DNA from: a virus
Length of the DNA stretch: 22,865 nucleotides
IMG/VR virus record: IMGVR_UViG_3300005264_000095
Location: 1-22,865 of that record
Strand: one strand, 5' to 3'
Shown here: positions 21,539-22,865 of the stretch, one piece after another
Position numbering within the stretch: position 1 is the stretch's first letter
Layout: the number at the start of each line of letters is the position of its first letter
The notes under the pieces: model-generated
The model's database searches: none
What the model saw: the letters and a program-made list of their open reading frames with translations, nothing else
What the model was told of the DNA's origin: nothing
Made by a program: the position numbers and the translations under genes

Positions 21539-22600
21539 ATGAATAAAGGTTTTAGCGGAAAAGAAGCGGGTTTCTCAGTAGACAAAGCATTCAACGAATC
21601 ATTCGGAGATGTTTTAAGTGTATCTGATGATGCCTTTGAAGGTATGAGTAAGGAGTATTTTAACCCATTCACTGGTGTTGATTTACGAAGTGTAGCAAAA
21701 GATAGTTTTGCAACATTAAACAAAGAAATTGCAACTACTACAGGTGGTCCAGGTACAGCAGGTACTGCTATGGTCCCAGTTTGGGTAGATAGTAATATAG
21801 TTGATAGAACTATTCGAGAAACTCCATTAAGAAGTTTACTTCCACGTAGAGCTGTTAAAGGTATGACATATGATTATGTTCCATTAACTGCAAAGGGCGG
21901 AGCAACTTTCTATGCAGAAGGAGCAACAATCGCAGATCAAACAGATACTTTCGACAGAGAAAGCGTAACTATGAAGTTCGCATATGCTCGTGGAAAAGTA
22001 ACTGGTCAAGCAATGGCAGCAATGAGAGGCTTCATTGATCCTATGAAACTAGACTTAAATATTAAGGCTCAAAGTTTATTAGAATTAGAAGAAGAAACTA
22101 TCATTAATGGTGATGCAAGTGTTACTACTGAAGAATTTAGTGGTTTAATCAAATTAATCGCAACAAATACTACTGATATGGGAAGTGGAACTCCTACTTT
22201 AGCACAAATTAGAGCAGAGTTTGCTATTTCATATAATAGTAATGGTCAAATTAACTTAGCAGTTACAGATGCAACAACTCATAATGTAATCAAAGGATTA
22301 TTATGGACTGTTCAAATGAAAACTGATGCACCAGAACAATCTGAACCTGGATTCGGTATTTCAGATGCTTTCAAGTTTGACGGAGTATTATTTATTCGTG
22401 ATAAATTTATGCCTACTACTACAAACCAAAAGAGAATCTTATTCTTAGATACTCGATATGTGTTTATGGCAGTTCTTCAAGACATAACTTACGAAGAAAA
22501 AGCATCCACTGACGATTATGCAACATACATCATGAAAGAGTATTTAGCATTAGTAGTTAGTCACGAAGCAGCATGTACTCAAATGTATGCAATTGCGTAA
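21539..22600 (+). CDS. Major capsid protein, HK97 fold, 353 aa
   Basis: The ATG follows the protease TAG by nine bases and has GGTAAG upstream. Residues about 1-70 are an N-terminal delta-like segment, probably removed by the protease. From about 75 the sequence has GTAMVPVWVDSNIVDRTIRE, TYDYVPLTAKGGATFYAEGA, then MKFAYARGKVTGQAM and LLELEEETIINGDA, in the order of the HK97 fold (E-loop, spine helix, P-domain). The C-terminal half has AFKFDGVLFIRDKFMPT and LDTRYVFMAVLQDITYEE, as in other capsid proteins of this group. The terminator lies over the stop codon. It should be the most abundant virion protein. Confidence 0.9.
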   Translation: MNKGFSGKEAGFSVDKAFNESFGDVLSVSDDAFEGMSKEYFNPFTGVDLRSVAKDSFATLNKEIATTTGGPGTAGTAMVPVWVDSNIVDRTIRETPLRSLLPRRAVKGMTYDYVPLTAKGGATFYAEGATIADQTDTFDRESVTMKFAYARGKVTGQAMAAMRGFIDPMKLDLNIKAQSLLELEEETIINGDASVTTEEFSGLIKLIATNTTDMGSGTPTLAQIRAEFAISYNSNGQINLAVTDATTHNVIKGLLWTVQMKTDAPEQSEPGFGISDAFKFDGVLFIRDKFMPTTTNQKRILFLDTRYVFMAVLQDITYEEKASTDDYATYIMKEYLALVVSHEAACTQMYAIA

Positions 22601-22629
22601 GGGTAACCTTACATTTTTTTTCTTTTTTT
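22597..22629 (+). terminator. Hairpin plus poly-T terminator after the capsid gene
   Basis: GTAAGG (22597-22602) and CCTTAC (22607-22612) form a six-pair stem with loop GTAA. A T8-C-T7 tract follows (22614-22629). The stem overlaps the capsid stop codon TAA at 22598-22600. This gives a good intrinsic terminator; the T-tract alone would already suit archaeal termination. Confidence 0.8.
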
Positions 22630-22646
22630 AATAGTGTTTAAATACT
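22630..22646 (+). promoter_or_regulatory. Late-type promoter (AATAGTGTTTAAATACT) of the last gene
   Basis: Same 17 bases as the minus-strand tail-operon promoter at 9021-9037. TTTAAATA at 22637-22644 starts 68 bases before the ATG at 22705, so the leader is about 40 bases. It follows the terminator directly. Confidence 0.75.
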
Positions 22647-22704
22647 ATTTCATTCTTATTTATGTTAATTAATCAGAAAGCAATATACTTATAGGTAAAA
22701 TAAA

Positions 22705-22865
22705 ATGACATTAGTAGATACAGATTGGGACGTAACAAGAGCAACTGGAAATATAAGATACATTGGAGACGACCACAGTGGTGCTTCTCCTTCTTATGCA
22801 ACAGTTATCGAATTACATAGATGGTTACAAGACTTAGCAGATGATGCTAGTTCAGTAGGAGACGA
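22705..22865 (+). CDS. Putative structural protein following the capsid gene, 3' end cut by window edge
   Basis: ATG at 22705 with GGTAAAATAAA before it and the frame open to the edge (53 codons). The sequence contains ASPSYATVIELHRWLQDLAD, a stretch that I know from virion-associated proteins of many environmental tailed viruses (with D-D acidic tail), though the exact role is not settled. It could be a fibre, decoration or structural protein. Late promoter and position after the capsid support a virion role. Confidence 0.65.
   Translation, partial: MTLVDTDWDVTRATGNIRYIGDDHSGASPSYATVIELHRWLQDLADDASSVGD

Noticed and set aside
1-22865. CRISPR array, insertion sequence or integrase
   Set aside because: No regularly spaced direct repeats, no transposase or recombinase motifs, and no terminal inverted repeats of that kind were seen. 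The intein is the only mobile element I can support.

Overview
The window reads as part of the genome of a tailed (head-tail, HK97-fold) double-stranded DNA virus that most likely infects an archaeon. The tailed-virus call rests on a recognisable structural set: small and large terminase, portal fused to a MuF-like domain, prohead protease with scaffold, major capsid protein, tail tube, tail hub and adhesins. The archaeal call is an inference. It rests on TATA-box promoters (TTTAAATA, TTTATATA, TTTATAAA) about 32-35 bases upstream of several start codons with almost no leader, on GAGG/GGAG/GGTG ribosome sites, on a P4/D5-type superfamily 3 helicase, and on many tiny zinc-ribbon proteins. The DNA is strongly AT-rich. 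I cannot name the host lineage. I see no integrase, lysis gene, tRNA or CRISPR array.

Layout: everything left of about 11,950 is on the minus strand and everything right of about 12,240 is on the plus strand. The two halves diverge from a roughly 290-base structured control region. The first minus-strand unit (11910 down to 9033) holds a small cysteine protein, the SF3 helicase and a chain of five very small genes. Three of those five carry CxxC pairs, and most are joined by ATGA overlaps. The second minus-strand unit (8954 to beyond base 1) is the tail module: connector, tail tube, chaperone-like protein, short tape-measure candidate, tail protein, 660-residue hub, and then a string of fibre and lectin-like proteins. 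The last of these runs off the left edge.

The plus strand starts with a coiled-coil protein and a terminase small subunit. An accessory stretch follows, with three small ORFs, a structured non-coding segment of about 280 bases, a 39-residue zinc ribbon and a small ORF interrupted by one amber codon. Next come a terminase large subunit split by a LAGLIDADG intein, four unrecognised small genes, a portal-MuF fusion, a protease/scaffold gene with an internal start, the capsid gene, a hairpin plus poly-T terminator, and the start of another structural gene.

A recurrent 17-base promoter (AATWGTGTTTAARTAST) precedes the tail operon, portal, protease/capsid and last gene, so it looks like a late structural-gene promoter. 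A different sequence (CAAACATTTAWATA) precedes two small-gene blocks. The points most worth a second look are the amber-interrupted ORF, the intein with glycine in place of the usual C/S/T at +1, the structured non-coding region near terminase, the nested scaffold start, and the in-frame protease-TAG-capsid junction.
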